From: Candidatus Rokuibacteriota bacterium
GTDB lineage: Bacteria; Methylomirabilota; Methylomirabilia; Rokubacteriales; CSP1-6
Assembly (NCBI GenBank): GCA_003221615.1
Contig: QHSQ01000168.1
Span: 1-40,185 of the forward strand
Length of the DNA: 40,185 nt
Reading direction: 5' to 3'
The translations under genes and the position numbers were made by a program. Positions within the stretch are counted from its first letter, which is position 1; each line of letters starts with the position of its first letter. A model generated the notes under the pieces. That model was not told where the DNA came from. It was given only the letters and a program-made list of their open reading frames with translations, and made no database searches. Positions 15,900 to 24,939 of this stretch are shown piece by piece.

Positions 15900-16948
15900 A
15901 GCTCGGCCACGCCCCAGAAGACGGGCTCGGGGGTGAGCCGGACGCCGAAGCGCTCCGCGACGGCGGTCTGTACCCGGCGGGCAAAGGCGACGACGTCGCG
16001 CGCCTTCGCGCCGTCGCGCGCGACGATCGCGAGCGCGTGTTTCGTCGAGAGCCCGACCGGCCCTTCGGCGCGGCCCCGCGTGTAACCGGCGCGCTCGATC
16101 AGCCACGCCGCCGAGAGCTTCACCTGGCCACCGGGCAGCGGCCAGCGCGGCATGGTCGGATCGCCGGCGCGGGACTCGACCGCGGCGAGCTCGGCGGCCG
16201 GAATGATCGGGTTCGTGAAGAACGAGCCGCAGCTCCGTCGGTTCGCGTCCTGAGAATCGAGCACCATCGACTTGGACCGGCGAACGGCGAGCACGCTGGC
16301 GCGCACGTCGGCGATCGCCGGCTTCGCGATGCCCCGCGCGGCCAGGTCCTTCTCGACGTCGGCGTAGCGGATGGTCGCCGGGCCGCGCGGCCGGAGCCGG
16401 TAGCCGACCGAGAGAATGACGTAGCGTCCCGGCTCATCGCTCCGGAACAGGCTGTCGCGATAGCCGAAGCGGCACTCGCGGTTCTCGAAGGTCATGATGC
16501 GCCCGGTGGAGGTGTCCAGGGCGCGCACGAAGATCACGGTCTCGCTGACCTCCTGACCGTAGGCACCGACGTTTTGCATCGGCGTCGCGCCGACCAGGCC
16601 CGGGATGCCGCTCAGGCACTCGAAGCCCGCCCAGCCGCGCTCGACGCTCGATCGCACCAGATCGTCCCAGGGCTCGCCGGCGGCCGCGATCAGCTCGACG
16701 CCCCCGTGCGCCTCGCGCGTATGGACGCCGCGCAGCGCGATCTTCACCACGAGGCCGTCGATCCCTTCGTCGGCGACGACCAGGTTCGAGCCACCACCCA
16801 GCACCCGGAGCCGCAGACCCCGGCCCCGCGCCCAGTCGAGGGCCTGGAGCACGGCGGCCTCGCTGCAGGCCTCGACGAAGAATCGGGCCGGTCCCCCCAC
16901 GCCCAGCGTGCAGTGCTCGGCCAGGTGGACATTCTCGAGCGGTGTCAT
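15896..16948 (-). CDS. murB: UDP-N-acetylmuramate dehydrogenase
   Basis: MurB reduces UDP-GlcNAc-enolpyruvate to UDP-MurNAc in cytoplasmic peptidoglycan precursor synthesis, using FAD and NADPH. This 350-residue protein has the FAD-binding LGGGSNLVVAD (50-60), SGIPGLVGATPMQNVGAYGQE (113-132), the type I signature CRFGYRDSLFR (Y163, R164), the catalytic serine S242 in SCGSFFTNP, and E341 in LTPEPVFWG. The Tyr-containing loop makes it a type I (E. coli-like) enzyme. It does not lie in a mur-fts cluster here; instead it follows two ABC permease genes after 36 bp and is coupled to the receiver-PilZ gene. The catalytic set looks complete, so it is probably functional. Confidence 0.96.
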   Translation of the reverse strand: MTPLENVHLAEHCTLGVGGPARFFVEACSEAAVLQALDWARGRGLRLRVLGGGSNLVVADEGIDGLVVKIALRGVHTREAHGGVELIAAAGEPWDDLVRSSVERGWAGFECLSGIPGLVGATPMQNVGAYGQEVSETVIFVRALDTSTGRIMTFENRECRFGYRDSLFRSDEPGRYVILSVGYRLRPRGPATIRYADVEKDLAARGIAKPAIADVRASVLAVRRSKSMVLDSQDANRRSCGSFFTNPIIPAAELAAVESRAGDPTMPRWPLPGGQVKLSAAWLIERAGYTRGRAEGPVGLSTKHALAIVARDGAKARDVVAFARRVQTAVAERFGVRLTPEPVFWGVAEL

Positions 16949-16984
16949 ACTCCTCGAGAATATCGCGTCACCCCTGGCCTTCCC

Positions 16985-17827
16985 TCACATGCTGCGCTCC
17001 ATCCGGGGATCGAGCTGATCGCGCAGCCAGTCCCCGACCAGGTTGATCCCGAGGACCAGGAGGAGGATGGCGAGCCCCGGAAACAGCGCGAGCCACCAGC
17101 CGGTTGTGATGTAGTTGCGCCCCTCGTCCAGCATGGCGCCCCAGCTCGGCGCCGGCGGCGGGATGCCCAGCCCGAGGAAGCTCAGCGAGGCCTCGGCGAT
17201 GATCGTCCGCGCCACCGAGAAGGTCGCGACGACGGTGACGGGCGGGAGCACGTTGGGCAGAATATGGCGCCAGAGGAGATAGAGGTCGGTCGCGCCGAGC
17301 GCGCGCGCGGCCTCGACGAACTCGCGCTGACGCAGCGAGAGCGTCTCGCCCCGCACGATCCTCGCGTAGGTGATCCAACCCGTCACGCCGAGCACGAGAA
17401 TGACGTTCGCAAGGCTCGCGCCGAGGACGGCGAGCACGGCGACGGCCAGCACGAGGACGGGGAACGCGAGCTGGACGTCGCCCAGGCGCATCAGCGCGTC
17501 GTCCGCCCAGCCGCGGTAATAGCCGGAGAGCAGCCCGAGGCCGACGCCCAGCACGCCGGCGACCACGACGGCCGCGAGGCCGACGATCAGGGAGACCCGC
17601 GCGCCATAGAGGAGCCGGCTCGCGACGTCGCGGCCGAGCGTGTCGGTGCCGAGCGGGTGCCTCGCGCTGCCGCCGGTGTTCCACATGGGCGGCGTGAGGC
17701 GCTCGACCAGGCTATTCTTGACGGGGTCCGCGGGCGCCAGCGCGGGCGCAAGCACGGCCATCAGGACCGTCCCGCAGATGACGATCAGCCCGAGGACGGC
17801 GCTCTGGTCGCGCCCGAGCCCGATCAC
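16985..17827 (-). CDS. ABC transporter permease, DppC type
   Basis: A 280-residue membrane subunit of the second peptide-type importer. It starts close to the first helix, then has HPLGTDTLGRDVASRLLYGAR (DppC signature, split here by description only), SGYYRGWADDALMRLGDV, the coupling loop QREFVEAARALGATD, HILPNVLPPVTV, EASLSFLGLGIPPP and the end GDWLRDQLDPRM. The start ATG overlaps the stop of the dppB-like gene by 4 nt. Compared with the paralogue at 9182 it lacks the long basic N-terminal tail. No ATPase gene follows; murB is next. Confidence 0.94.
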   Translation of the reverse strand: MIGLGRDQSAVLGLIVICGTVLMAVLAPALAPADPVKNSLVERLTPPMWNTGGSARHPLGTDTLGRDVASRLLYGARVSLIVGLAAVVVAGVLGVGLGLLSGYYRGWADDALMRLGDVQLAFPVLVLAVAVLAVLGASLANVILVLGVTGWITYARIVRGETLSLRQREFVEAARALGATDLYLLWRHILPNVLPPVTVVATFSVARTIIAEASLSFLGLGIPPPAPSWGAMLDEGRNYITTGWWLALFPGLAILLLVLGINLVGDWLRDQLDPRMERSM

Positions 17828-18747
17828 GTCAGGCGCACGCGCGGGTCGACCACCGTGTAGAGCAGGTCCACGATCAGGTTGAGGCCCACGAAGATCAGCG
17901 CGAACACGAAGACGCCGGCCTGGATGACCGGGAAGTCACGGCCCGGGACGGCCTGAACGATCAGCCGTCCCATGCCCGGCCAGGAGAAGACCGTCTCGAT
18001 GATCACGGCGCCGCTCAGCATGAAGCCGAGCGAGAGACCGGTGACGGTGATGACCGGAATCGCGGCGTTCCGGAGCGCGTGACGGTAGATCACGAGCCGC
18101 TCGGTCAGGCCCTTGGCGCGCGCGGTCCGGACGTAGTCCTGCTGCAGCACTTCGAGCATGCCGCTCCGGATCAGCCGCACGTTCTGGGCGAGCGGGGCGG
18201 CGGCCAGCGTGACCGCCGGCAGAATCAGGTGCCGTAGGCCCCCGGATCCGAAGGCGGGCAGGAGGCCGCCCAGCTCGACGGCGAAGAGCAGGATCAGCAT
18301 GAGACCGAGCCAGAAGCTCGGCATCGACTGGAGGAAGAGCGACGCGAGGCGGCTCGCGTGATCGACGACGCCGTTCTTGTGGGTGGCCGAGGCGACGCCG
18401 AGCGGAATCGCCAGCACCGTCGAGAGCAGGAGCGCGGCGGCGGCCAGCTCGACCGTCGCCGGCCAGAGGTGCTCGAGCACCATCCGCATCGCCGGTCGCT
18501 TCTCGCGGATCGAGGTCCCGAAATCGCCGCGCGGGACCGACCCCAAGAACTCGAGATACTGGACGTGGAGCGCGCGGTCCAGGCCGAGCTGGCGGCGGGC
18601 CTCGGCGATCTCCTGCTGAGTCGCGCTCTGATCTACGAGAAATGGAGTGGGATCACCGGTCAGGCGGACCAGGAAGAAGACGGCGGTGACCACGCCCCAG
18701 AGCACGAACACCGCGTGAAGCGCGCGACGGAGCAAGAAGGCGCGCAT
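17824..18747 (-). CDS. ABC transporter permease, DppB type
   Basis: A 307-residue membrane subunit. The N-terminus MRAFLLRRALHAVFVLWGVV begins the first helix, with LTGDPTPFLVD and LGLDRALHVQYLEFL in the first periplasmic loop. The coupling loop reads DYVRTARAKGL, identical to that of the other DppB-type protein in the window. Near the C-terminus are ETVFSWPGMGRLIVQAV and TVVDPRV. It lies 10 nt downstream of its binding protein and overlaps the dppC-like gene by 4 nt. With them it forms the membrane channel of an importer of unknown substrate. Confidence 0.94.
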   Translation of the reverse strand: MRAFLLRRALHAVFVLWGVVTAVFFLVRLTGDPTPFLVDQSATQQEIAEARRQLGLDRALHVQYLEFLGSVPRGDFGTSIREKRPAMRMVLEHLWPATVELAAAALLLSTVLAIPLGVASATHKNGVVDHASRLASLFLQSMPSFWLGLMLILLFAVELGGLLPAFGSGGLRHLILPAVTLAAAPLAQNVRLIRSGMLEVLQQDYVRTARAKGLTERLVIYRHALRNAAIPVITVTGLSLGFMLSGAVIIETVFSWPGMGRLIVQAVPGRDFPVIQAGVFVFALIFVGLNLIVDLLYTVVDPRVRLT

Positions 18748-18757
18748 CGGCGGCGGC

Positions 18758-20377
18758 TCATTTCTTCACGGCGACGCCGCGGAAGTCCATGTTCAGCTCC
18801 GGCAGCGGCATGAAGCGCAGCACGCGCGCGCTGTGCGCGTAGACCTTGACCTCCTGGTAGAGCGCCACGACCGGCGCCCAGTCGCGCACCTGCCGCTGCA
18901 GATCGGCGAGGAGCCGTAGACGCTTCTGCGGGTCGACCTCGCGGCGCGTGGCGGTGTAGAGCGTCATCAGCTCGGGTGGGTAGGGCACCCAGTTGATCAG
19001 CGCGATCGCGGCCCAGTCGCGCAGGTAGTCGTCGGCGTCGAGGTTGTTGCCGGTCCGGCAGGCGGTGAATCCGCCATTGGGTGGCAAGGTGCCCTTCGTT
19101 CCCGTCTGCAGCAGGGTCGCGAAATCGACGGGCTTCAAGGTGACCTGCACGCCGACGTCCTTCAGCATCTCGACGACCGCCGGCGTCATCTCGTCGAAGC
19201 TCTGGCCGTAGTGCTTGGCCGGGAACAGGAGCTGCAGCGTCAGGGGATTCGTGTCGCGAAAGCCGGCTTCGGCGAGCAGCGCCCGGGCGCGACCCGGATC
19301 GTACGGGTAGGGCTCCTGCGCGGCATAGCCGTACGAGACCGATGCGACCGGCGAGGAGTTGGCCAGGGCGTAGCCGTTGAAGATCTTCTTGATGATCGCG
19401 TCCCGGTTGACGGCCAGGTTGAGCGCCAGCCGCACGCGCTGATCGACGAAGAGACCGTCCTTGCCGCCCGAGTCGTACTTGTCCTTCGAGCGGCCGTTGA
19501 GGTAGAGCCGGCACGAGAGCTTCTGTGGGCTCGAGGCCACCTTGAGCCTCGAGTCCTGCCCGAGCGCGGGCGCGTCGAACGGCGGCACGCCCTCAATGAG
19601 CCCGACCTGGCCCGCTCGCAGCGCGGCGATGCGGGCGGCGCCCTCGGGGATCGTCTGGAATCGCATCGTGCGAAAGAGCGGCTGCGTGCCCCAGTACGCG
19701 TCGTTCTTTTCGAACAGCATCGACGTCTTGCGCTTCCATTCCACCATCTTCCATGGTCCGGTCCCGACCGGGCGATCGTTCAGCCCCTCCACGCCGTTCT
19801 TGAGCGTGTAGGCCTTGGGCACCATCGGCTCGCGGCCGATGAAATCCCAGAGCGTCGGCGCGGGCTCGCTGGTATGGATGCGAACGGTGTAGTCGTCCAC
19901 CTTCTCCCATCGCGTGACGAACGGGTACGTCTTCTCGAACGGGGTCGCGGCCAGCACGTCCTTGATCGTCCAGCGGTCGAGGTTCCGTCGGAAGAAGCGA
20001 TCGAGATTGAAGAGCACGGTGTCGGCGTTGAACGGCTCACCGTCGTGGAAGGTCACGCCGCGCCGGAGCGCGAATTCCCAGGTGAGCTCCCCCGCGGGCT
20101 TCCACGAGAGCGCCAGGCCCGGCACCGGGCGACCCTGGGCGTCCACGTCGACCAGGCTCTCGAACACCTGACGGATGTAGTTCGAGCGAATCGAGCCCAT
20201 GCCGATGCGCGGGTCCATGTTGGTGGTGTCGTCAGCGAGCGCGACCACCAGCTCGGCGTCGGGATCGATGGCGACGCCGTCCACGGTGCGCGGCTGCGCG
20301 GCGGCTTGCGGCCCAGCCGCCACCAGGGGCCACGTGAGCATCACCGCGGGCATCAGCATCCGAGCGCGACGGATCAT
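18758..20377 (-). CDS. Peptide-type ABC transporter substrate-binding protein, Sec-exported
   Basis: A 539-residue SBP_bac_5 (DppA/OppA) protein. The ATG at 20375-20377 follows an ideal GAGGAG Shine-Dalgarno with a 6-nt gap, so the longer in-frame TTG at 20407 is not needed. A Sec signal peptide covers about residues 1-28 (RRARMLMPAVMLTWPLVAAG), with cleavage near AAAQ. The family blocks include TTNMDPRIGMGS, RQVFESLVDVD, VPGLALSWK and VTFHDGEPFNADTVLFNLDR. It heads the two permease genes and is preceded by a possible promoter and an MFS gene. Unlike the two other binding proteins in the window, it has no twin-arginine motif. The ligand is unknown. Confidence 0.94.
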   Translation of the reverse strand: MIRRARMLMPAVMLTWPLVAAGPQAAAQPRTVDGVAIDPDAELVVALADDTTNMDPRIGMGSIRSNYIRQVFESLVDVDAQGRPVPGLALSWKPAGELTWEFALRRGVTFHDGEPFNADTVLFNLDRFFRRNLDRWTIKDVLAATPFEKTYPFVTRWEKVDDYTVRIHTSEPAPTLWDFIGREPMVPKAYTLKNGVEGLNDRPVGTGPWKMVEWKRKTSMLFEKNDAYWGTQPLFRTMRFQTIPEGAARIAALRAGQVGLIEGVPPFDAPALGQDSRLKVASSPQKLSCRLYLNGRSKDKYDSGGKDGLFVDQRVRLALNLAVNRDAIIKKIFNGYALANSSPVASVSYGYAAQEPYPYDPGRARALLAEAGFRDTNPLTLQLLFPAKHYGQSFDEMTPAVVEMLKDVGVQVTLKPVDFATLLQTGTKGTLPPNGGFTACRTGNNLDADDYLRDWAAIALINWVPYPPELMTLYTATRREVDPQKRLRLLADLQRQVRDWAPVVALYQEVKVYAHSARVLRFMPLPELNMDFRGVAVKK

Positions 20378-20406
20378 CTTCGGCTCCTCTCGCAGAATGG
20401 CCCCCA

Positions 20407-20435
20407 ACTACATAGCAAGGCTCCGGTCTTGTCAA
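20407..20435 (-). promoter_or_regulatory. Predicted sigma70-type promoter for Dpp-type operon 2
   Basis: On the - strand a perfect TTGACA (20435-20430), a 17-nt spacer and TGTAGT (20412-20407, four of six) lie 29 nt before the binding-protein ATG at 20377, in the 113-bp gap after the MFS gene. An alternative -10, TATGTA (20414-20409), would need a 15-nt spacer. If real, it lets the importer be transcribed independently of the MFS gene. Confidence 0.45.
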
Positions 20436-20490
20436 CGCCGCGAGCCTCGCGGGATCATCAGCAGCAGAGGGAGAACGCGGCGCTCGTGCG

Positions 20491-21654
20491 CTAGCGGCTC
20501 CGCTCGACGATCCGGAAGAGCCCGAAGCCGAGAATCGTCGCGGCCATGACGAGGCCGGCCAGATAGATGGGCGCGGCGGGGCTGCCGAAGAGGTCACGCA
20601 CACCGCCGGCGGCGAGCTGCACGGCCGCCATCACGACGTAGTACGTCGTGTAGTACACGCCCAGCGCCGTCGCCAGGCGCTCGGTCGGCACGGCCCTGGG
20701 CAAGAGCGCCATCAGCGCGCCGGGGGGCGCGCCGATCGCGAGGCCGACCAGGCTGAAGGCCACGAGCGGGTGCGGGAACGCCGGAATGAGCATCGTGACC
20801 AGAGCGGCGACGAGGCTGCCCGCGACGATGAGGAGGTTGGGCCGGCCGAGGCGATCGCTGAGCAGCCCGCCCAGCGGCACCGAGAGCATCGTGAGCCAGA
20901 TCGCCAGGCTCACGATGAAGCCGGCGTCGCCCAGCGACGTGCCGCGGGAGGTCAGGAGGCCGGGGCCGAACGCGATGATGGCCACGAGGCTCGCGTTGAA
21001 GCAGCCCCAGGCGAAGCCTCCGCTCGTCGCCAGCGTGATCTCGCGGGCCGGCAGGCGCACCCGTCGCTCGGCCGCCCTGGCGGCGCCGCTCGCCGGGCGC
21101 GGTGGGTTGCGGTAGGCGAACGCGATCAGCACGAGCCCGAGCGCGGCGACGAGCGCCGTCGCCTCGATCGCCGTCCGCCACGACGCGTGCGTGGCGAGCG
21201 CGCCGAGCGTCGCGGCGGCGATACCGAGTCCGACCGGCCAGCTCGTCAGCATGATGCCCATCGCCGTCGAGAGCTCGCGCTCCGCGAACCAGTCGGCGAC
21301 CATCTTGGCGAGCAGGATATTCATGAGCACGGCGCCGACGCCGCTCAGCAGGCGTCCGGCTGCCGCGACGATGAAGCCGTGGGCGGCGGCGGTGACGAGG
21401 CCGCCGGCCACCATCAGCGCGAGGCTGACGACCACGATGCGCCGGTCGCCGAAGCGCTGGCCGAGCACGCCGCCGGGAAGCGCGAACACGGCGCCGGGCA
21501 GCAGGTAGAGACCGATCAGGGAGCCGAGCTGCACCCAGGTGAGCTGCAGCTCCGCGACCATCAGCGGCGCCACGGCGGCGACGGACTGGAACTGAAAGCC
21601 CATCGAGGTGCGGGTGACGAACACGATCGCCAGCGCCACCCAGCGGTTCGCCAT
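20491..21654 (-). CDS. MFS transporter
   Basis: A 387-residue major facilitator with about 12 hydrophobic segments. The loop between helices 2 and 3 carries the family A motif as GGVLGQRFGDRRIVV, and a related copy GGLLSDRLGRPNLL lies between helices 8 and 9. The helix 4-5 region reads FAERELSTAMGIMLTSWPVG, resembling cyanate/nitrate or organic-anion type MFS carriers (CynX/NarK-like), but the substrate cannot be read. The gene is divergent from the Tat-exported binding protein at 21750 and upstream, on the same strand, of the second Dpp-type operon, suggesting related nutrient uptake roles. The N-terminus starts immediately with the first helix. Confidence 0.9.
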   Translation of the reverse strand: MANRWVALAIVFVTRTSMGFQFQSVAAVAPLMVAELQLTWVQLGSLIGLYLLPGAVFALPGGVLGQRFGDRRIVVVSLALMVAGGLVTAAAHGFIVAAAGRLLSGVGAVLMNILLAKMVADWFAERELSTAMGIMLTSWPVGLGIAAATLGALATHASWRTAIEATALVAALGLVLIAFAYRNPPRPASGAARAAERRVRLPAREITLATSGGFAWGCFNASLVAIIAFGPGLLTSRGTSLGDAGFIVSLAIWLTMLSVPLGGLLSDRLGRPNLLIVAGSLVAALVTMLIPAFPHPLVAFSLVGLAIGAPPGALMALLPRAVPTERLATALGVYYTTYYVVMAAVQLAAGGVRDLFGSPAAPIYLAGLVMAATILGFGLFRIVERSR

Positions 21655-21686
21655 GTGGCCGGGATGATAACGCGGACCGCTGCGGC

Positions 21687-21715
21687 TTGATCAATTGCGG
21701 CAGCCGACATAGAGT
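21687..21715 (+). promoter_or_regulatory. Predicted promoter with palindromic -35 between divergent genes
   Basis: TTGATC (21687-21692), a 17-nt spacer and TAGAGT (21710-21715) precede the ATG at 21750; both boxes match consensus at four of six positions. The -35 lies in the palindrome TTGATCAA, so the other strand also reads TTGATC, with TATCAT 19 nt further on towards the MFS gene. The palindrome could equally be an operator. Confidence 0.35.
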
Positions 21716-21749
21716 CCGCCCAGAGATGATCACGCATGAGGGGGAAACG

Positions 21750-23405
21750 ATGGGCTCACCTGTAGCGCCGACCACCATCAGCCGCCGAGACCTGCTCAAG
21801 CTCGGAGGCGCCGCGGCCGCGGGAGCCACGCTGCCGCTCCTCGACCGTGAGCCCGCGGAGGCCCAGACGCCGAAGCGCGGCGGCGTGTTCCGGATCCGCG
21901 GTGAGGACGCGACCACCGGCTTCGATCCGCATCTCTTCTCGAACCACCACCGGATCTCGACGAATCTCTCCTTCACTCATAGCCGCCTGGTGAAGGTGAA
22001 GGCCGGCCCCTCGATCGTGCCGGGCACGCTGCCGGTCGAAGGAGACCTGGCCGAATCGTGGACGCAGCCGAATGACCGGACGTACGTCTTCAGGCTCAGG
22101 AAGGGCGTGCGCTGGCACCCGAAGCCTCCGGTGAACGGTCGCGAGCTGACCGCGGAGGACGTGAAGTACACCTACGAGCGCTTCCTGTCGATCAAGGGCA
22201 ATCCGAACCGCTCGATGCTCGGCGCCGTCGAGAAGATCGACGCGCCCGACAAGTACACCGTTCGCTTCATGCTCAACGAGCCGTCGGGCTGGTTCGTCGA
22301 CTATCTCGCGCAAACCGTGATGTGGGTCGTGCCGCGCGAGGCCGTCGAGCAGTTCGGCGATCTCAAGCGACCCGAGGCCGTCATCGGGACCGGGCCGTGG
22401 ATGCTCGAGCGCTACGAGCCGAACGTGCGACTGACATTGGTGCGGAACCCGAACTACTTCGTACCCGGGCTTCCATACGCGGACGGGGTCGAGGTGACCA
22501 TCGACGAGGATCCTTCGTCGCGACTCGCCACCTGGATTTCAGGCAAGTATGACTTCGCCCCCGAGTACGGACAGTGCGTGCGGCGGCTCGATCTCGACGT
22601 CGCCAAGGGGCGCAAGCCGAACCTCAAGACCCAGGATTTCACCGTGCTCTTCAGCGGCGTCACGATGATGAAGCTCGATCGCGAGCCGTTCAAGGACGTC
22701 CGGGTGCGCCGCGCGCTGGCGTTAGCCATGAACTGGAAGGAGGTGCTCGAGACGAATGCCTGGTCCCAGGGGCATGGCGTTCCGAATCCGGCGATTCCCG
22801 CCGCGCTCAAGGAGTGGTCGATCCCGATCAATCAGCTGAGCCCGGAGGGGCGGCGTCACTACGAGCAGAACATTCCGGAGGCAAAGCGACTGCTCACGCA
22901 GGCCGGCTTCCCGAACGGACTCAAGCTGCCGGTCGAGGCGACGCTGGGCTGGAGCCCGGACTACGTCGACAACTTGCAGGTGGTCATGCGGAACTGGAAG
23001 GACGCCGGGATCGACACGGAGCTACGCGGCAAGGAGTTCGGCGCCTTCATGTCGAGCGTGATTTACGGAAAATTCGAGAAGCTCGCCCACAGTCTGCGCG
23101 GCGGAAGCCCGATTGCCGACATCTATCTCTACGCCGGACACGTTCCCGGCGAAGCCCTGAACGCCTCGGGCGTCGACGATCCCAAGCTGACCGAGATGAT
23201 CAAGCTGCAGCGGCGCACGCTCGACACCGCGAAGCGGCGCGAGCTCGTCTACGACATCCAGCGCTACCTCGCCGAGCAGGTGTACTACGCCTACGATGCC
23301 TCGGTGACCACCGTGTCGGCCTGGGAGCCGTACGTGAAGAACTTCGCGCCGAACCTCGGGCACGACTACGGCGGGCGGCTCATGGCCGCGTGGCTCGACC
23401 GCTGA
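21750..23405 (+). CDS. Orphan peptide-type ABC substrate-binding protein, Tat-exported
   Basis: A 551-residue SBP_bac_5 protein. The ATG at 21750 has GAGGGGG 6 nt upstream and opens with the twin-arginine motif SRRDLLKLGG (residues 11-20), a hydrophobic core and a likely cleavage after PAEAQ near residue 39. The mature part has KRGGVFRIRGEDATTGFDP, GDLAESWTQPNDRTYVF, VRWHPKPPVNGRELTAEDVK, and IGTGPWMLERY. No permease or ATPase gene follows; the next genes encode an amidohydrolase, a sirtuin and hydrolases. It therefore probably borrows the membrane subunits of another importer, or serves one encoded elsewhere. The ligand may be the substrate of the adjacent catabolic genes (inference). Confidence 0.93.
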   Translation: MGSPVAPTTISRRDLLKLGGAAAAGATLPLLDREPAEAQTPKRGGVFRIRGEDATTGFDPHLFSNHHRISTNLSFTHSRLVKVKAGPSIVPGTLPVEGDLAESWTQPNDRTYVFRLRKGVRWHPKPPVNGRELTAEDVKYTYERFLSIKGNPNRSMLGAVEKIDAPDKYTVRFMLNEPSGWFVDYLAQTVMWVVPREAVEQFGDLKRPEAVIGTGPWMLERYEPNVRLTLVRNPNYFVPGLPYADGVEVTIDEDPSSRLATWISGKYDFAPEYGQCVRRLDLDVAKGRKPNLKTQDFTVLFSGVTMMKLDREPFKDVRVRRALALAMNWKEVLETNAWSQGHGVPNPAIPAALKEWSIPINQLSPEGRRHYEQNIPEAKRLLTQAGFPNGLKLPVEATLGWSPDYVDNLQVVMRNWKDAGIDTELRGKEFGAFMSSVIYGKFEKLAHSLRGGSPIADIYLYAGHVPGEALNASGVDDPKLTEMIKLQRRTLDTAKRRELVYDIQRYLAEQVYYAYDASVTTVSAWEPYVKNFAPNLGHDYGGRLMAAWLDR

Positions 23406-23469
23406 GCGGCCCGGCTTGACTCGCTCACGCGGATGCCGCACGATCGCACGTACCGTCTAGGAGGACATG

Positions 23470-24939
23470 ATGGCGTACTCGACTGACTCGAAGTCCGCGG
23501 CCGTGCGCGCTCAGCTCGACCATCCCGTGATCGACGGCGACGGGCACTGGCTCGAGCCGGTGCCGATCTTCCTCGACTACCTCCGTGAGGTCGCCGGATC
23601 TACCGTCGTCGAGCGCTTCCGGAAGATGGCCACCGCGCACATCGACCGCGGCTGGTACGACATGACGCCGGCCGAGCGCCTCGATCGGCGGCCCACGCGC
23701 CCGACGTGGTGGGGCGAGCCGGCCAACACGCTCGACCGCGCGACCGCGATGATCCCGAAGCTCTTCTACGAGCGGCTCGACGACTTCGGGATCGACTTCG
23801 CGATGCTCTACACCTCGCTCGGCCTCTTCCACATCGCCAATCCGGACGAGGAGCTGCGCCGGGCCATCGCGCGCGCGGTCAACAGGATGAACGCGGAGAT
23901 GTTCAGGCCATACGCGCATCGCATCGCGCCGGCGGCGGTCGTGCCGGTGCACACGCCCCAGGAGGCGATCGACGAGGCGACCTACGCCGTGCGCGAGCTC
24001 GGCATGAAGGTCATCATGATCGCCAACCACGTGCGGCGCCCGGTGCCGGCGTTCGCCCGCACGGCGTCCGACCCCACACAGGTGCGCCACTTCGTCGACT
24101 CGCTCGCCTACGAGAGCCCCTACGACTACGACCCCCTCTGGGCCAGGTGCGTCGAGCTGAAGGTGGCGGTCACCGCGCACTCCGGCAGCATGGGCTGGAT
24201 GGGCCGCGAGTCGGTCAACAGCTTCACGTTCAACCACATCGGCCACTTCGCCACCGCGAGTCACGCGTTCGCCAAAGCGCTGATCCTCGGCGGTGTCGTG
24301 CACCGCTTCCCCTCGCTGCGGTTCGCGATGCTCGAGGGCGGCGTGGGCTGGGCCTGCAACCTCGTGACCGACCTGCTCGGCCACTGGGAGAAGCGCAACG
24401 GCCGCGCCATGGAAGCCCACACGCGACCGACGAACCTCGACAAGCAGGGGCTCAAAGATCTCTTTACCCGGTTCGGCGGGCGCGTCTACGAGGAGAAGAT
24501 GGACGAGCTGATGAGCTGCCTGAGCCTCGTGCCGCCGTTCAAGTCGGCCGAGGAGATGACCGAGCGAGAGTACCGAGGAGAGCTCGATGATTTCTCCGCG
24601 GCCCACGTCGGCTCGGCCGACGAGCTGCGCCGGCAGTTCTCCGAGCACTTCTACTTCGGGTGCGAGGCCGACGACCCGACGACGGCCTGGGCGTTCGACC
24701 GCCACGGTCACCATCGCCTGAACCCGATCTTCAGCTCCGACGTCGGTCACTTCGACGTGACCGACATGTCCGAGGTGCTGGAGGAGGCCCACGAGCTGGT
24801 CGAGCACGGCCTGATCACCATGGACGATTTCCGGGAGTTCGTCTTCGGCAACGCCGCGCGGCTTCATACCGCGCTGAACCCGGATTTCTTCAAGGGCACG
24901 GTGGTAGAGCACGCGGTCGCCAAGGAGCTCGTGCGCTGA
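23470..24939 (+). CDS. Amidohydrolase_2 family protein
   Basis: A 489-residue metal-dependent TIM-barrel hydrolase or decarboxylase of the Amidohydrolase_2 (PF04909) family. Metal ligands are suggested by IDGDGHWLEP near the N-terminus (a DxH-type motif), H in VTAHSGSMG, and SSDVGHFD near the C-terminus. Relatives act on aromatic acids such as ACMS- or resorcylate-like compounds; the substrate here is unknown. The start has two consecutive ATGs (23467, 23470); AGGAGG at 23459-23464 is only 2 nt from the first but 5 nt from the second, so I chose the second. A TTGACT box (23416-23421) may be part of its promoter. The stop overlaps the putative sirtuin start. Confidence 0.88.
   Translation: MAYSTDSKSAAVRAQLDHPVIDGDGHWLEPVPIFLDYLREVAGSTVVERFRKMATAHIDRGWYDMTPAERLDRRPTRPTWWGEPANTLDRATAMIPKLFYERLDDFGIDFAMLYTSLGLFHIANPDEELRRAIARAVNRMNAEMFRPYAHRIAPAAVVPVHTPQEAIDEATYAVRELGMKVIMIANHVRRPVPAFARTASDPTQVRHFVDSLAYESPYDYDPLWARCVELKVAVTAHSGSMGWMGRESVNSFTFNHIGHFATASHAFAKALILGGVVHRFPSLRFAMLEGGVGWACNLVTDLLGHWEKRNGRAMEAHTRPTNLDKQGLKDLFTRFGGRVYEEKMDELMSCLSLVPPFKSAEEMTEREYRGELDDFSAAHVGSADELRRQFSEHFYFGCEADDPTTAWAFDRHGHHRLNPIFSSDVGHFDVTDMSEVLEEAHELVEHGLITMDDFREFVFGNAARLHTALNPDFFKGTVVEHAVAKELVR
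24922..24927 (+). promoter_or_regulatory. Shine-Dalgarno AAGGAG deciding a CTG start for the sirtuin
   Basis: AAGGAG ends 8 nt before CTG at 24936. No ATG, GTG or TTG lies in frame between here and GTG 24981, which would begin within the first beta strand of the Rossmann fold. The position of this ribosome site is the main argument for initiation at CTG. Confidence 0.5.

Noticed and set aside
20378-20407. TTG at 20407 as start of the binding protein
   Set aside because: The ATG at 20377 has an ideal Shine-Dalgarno and gives a normal signal peptide.
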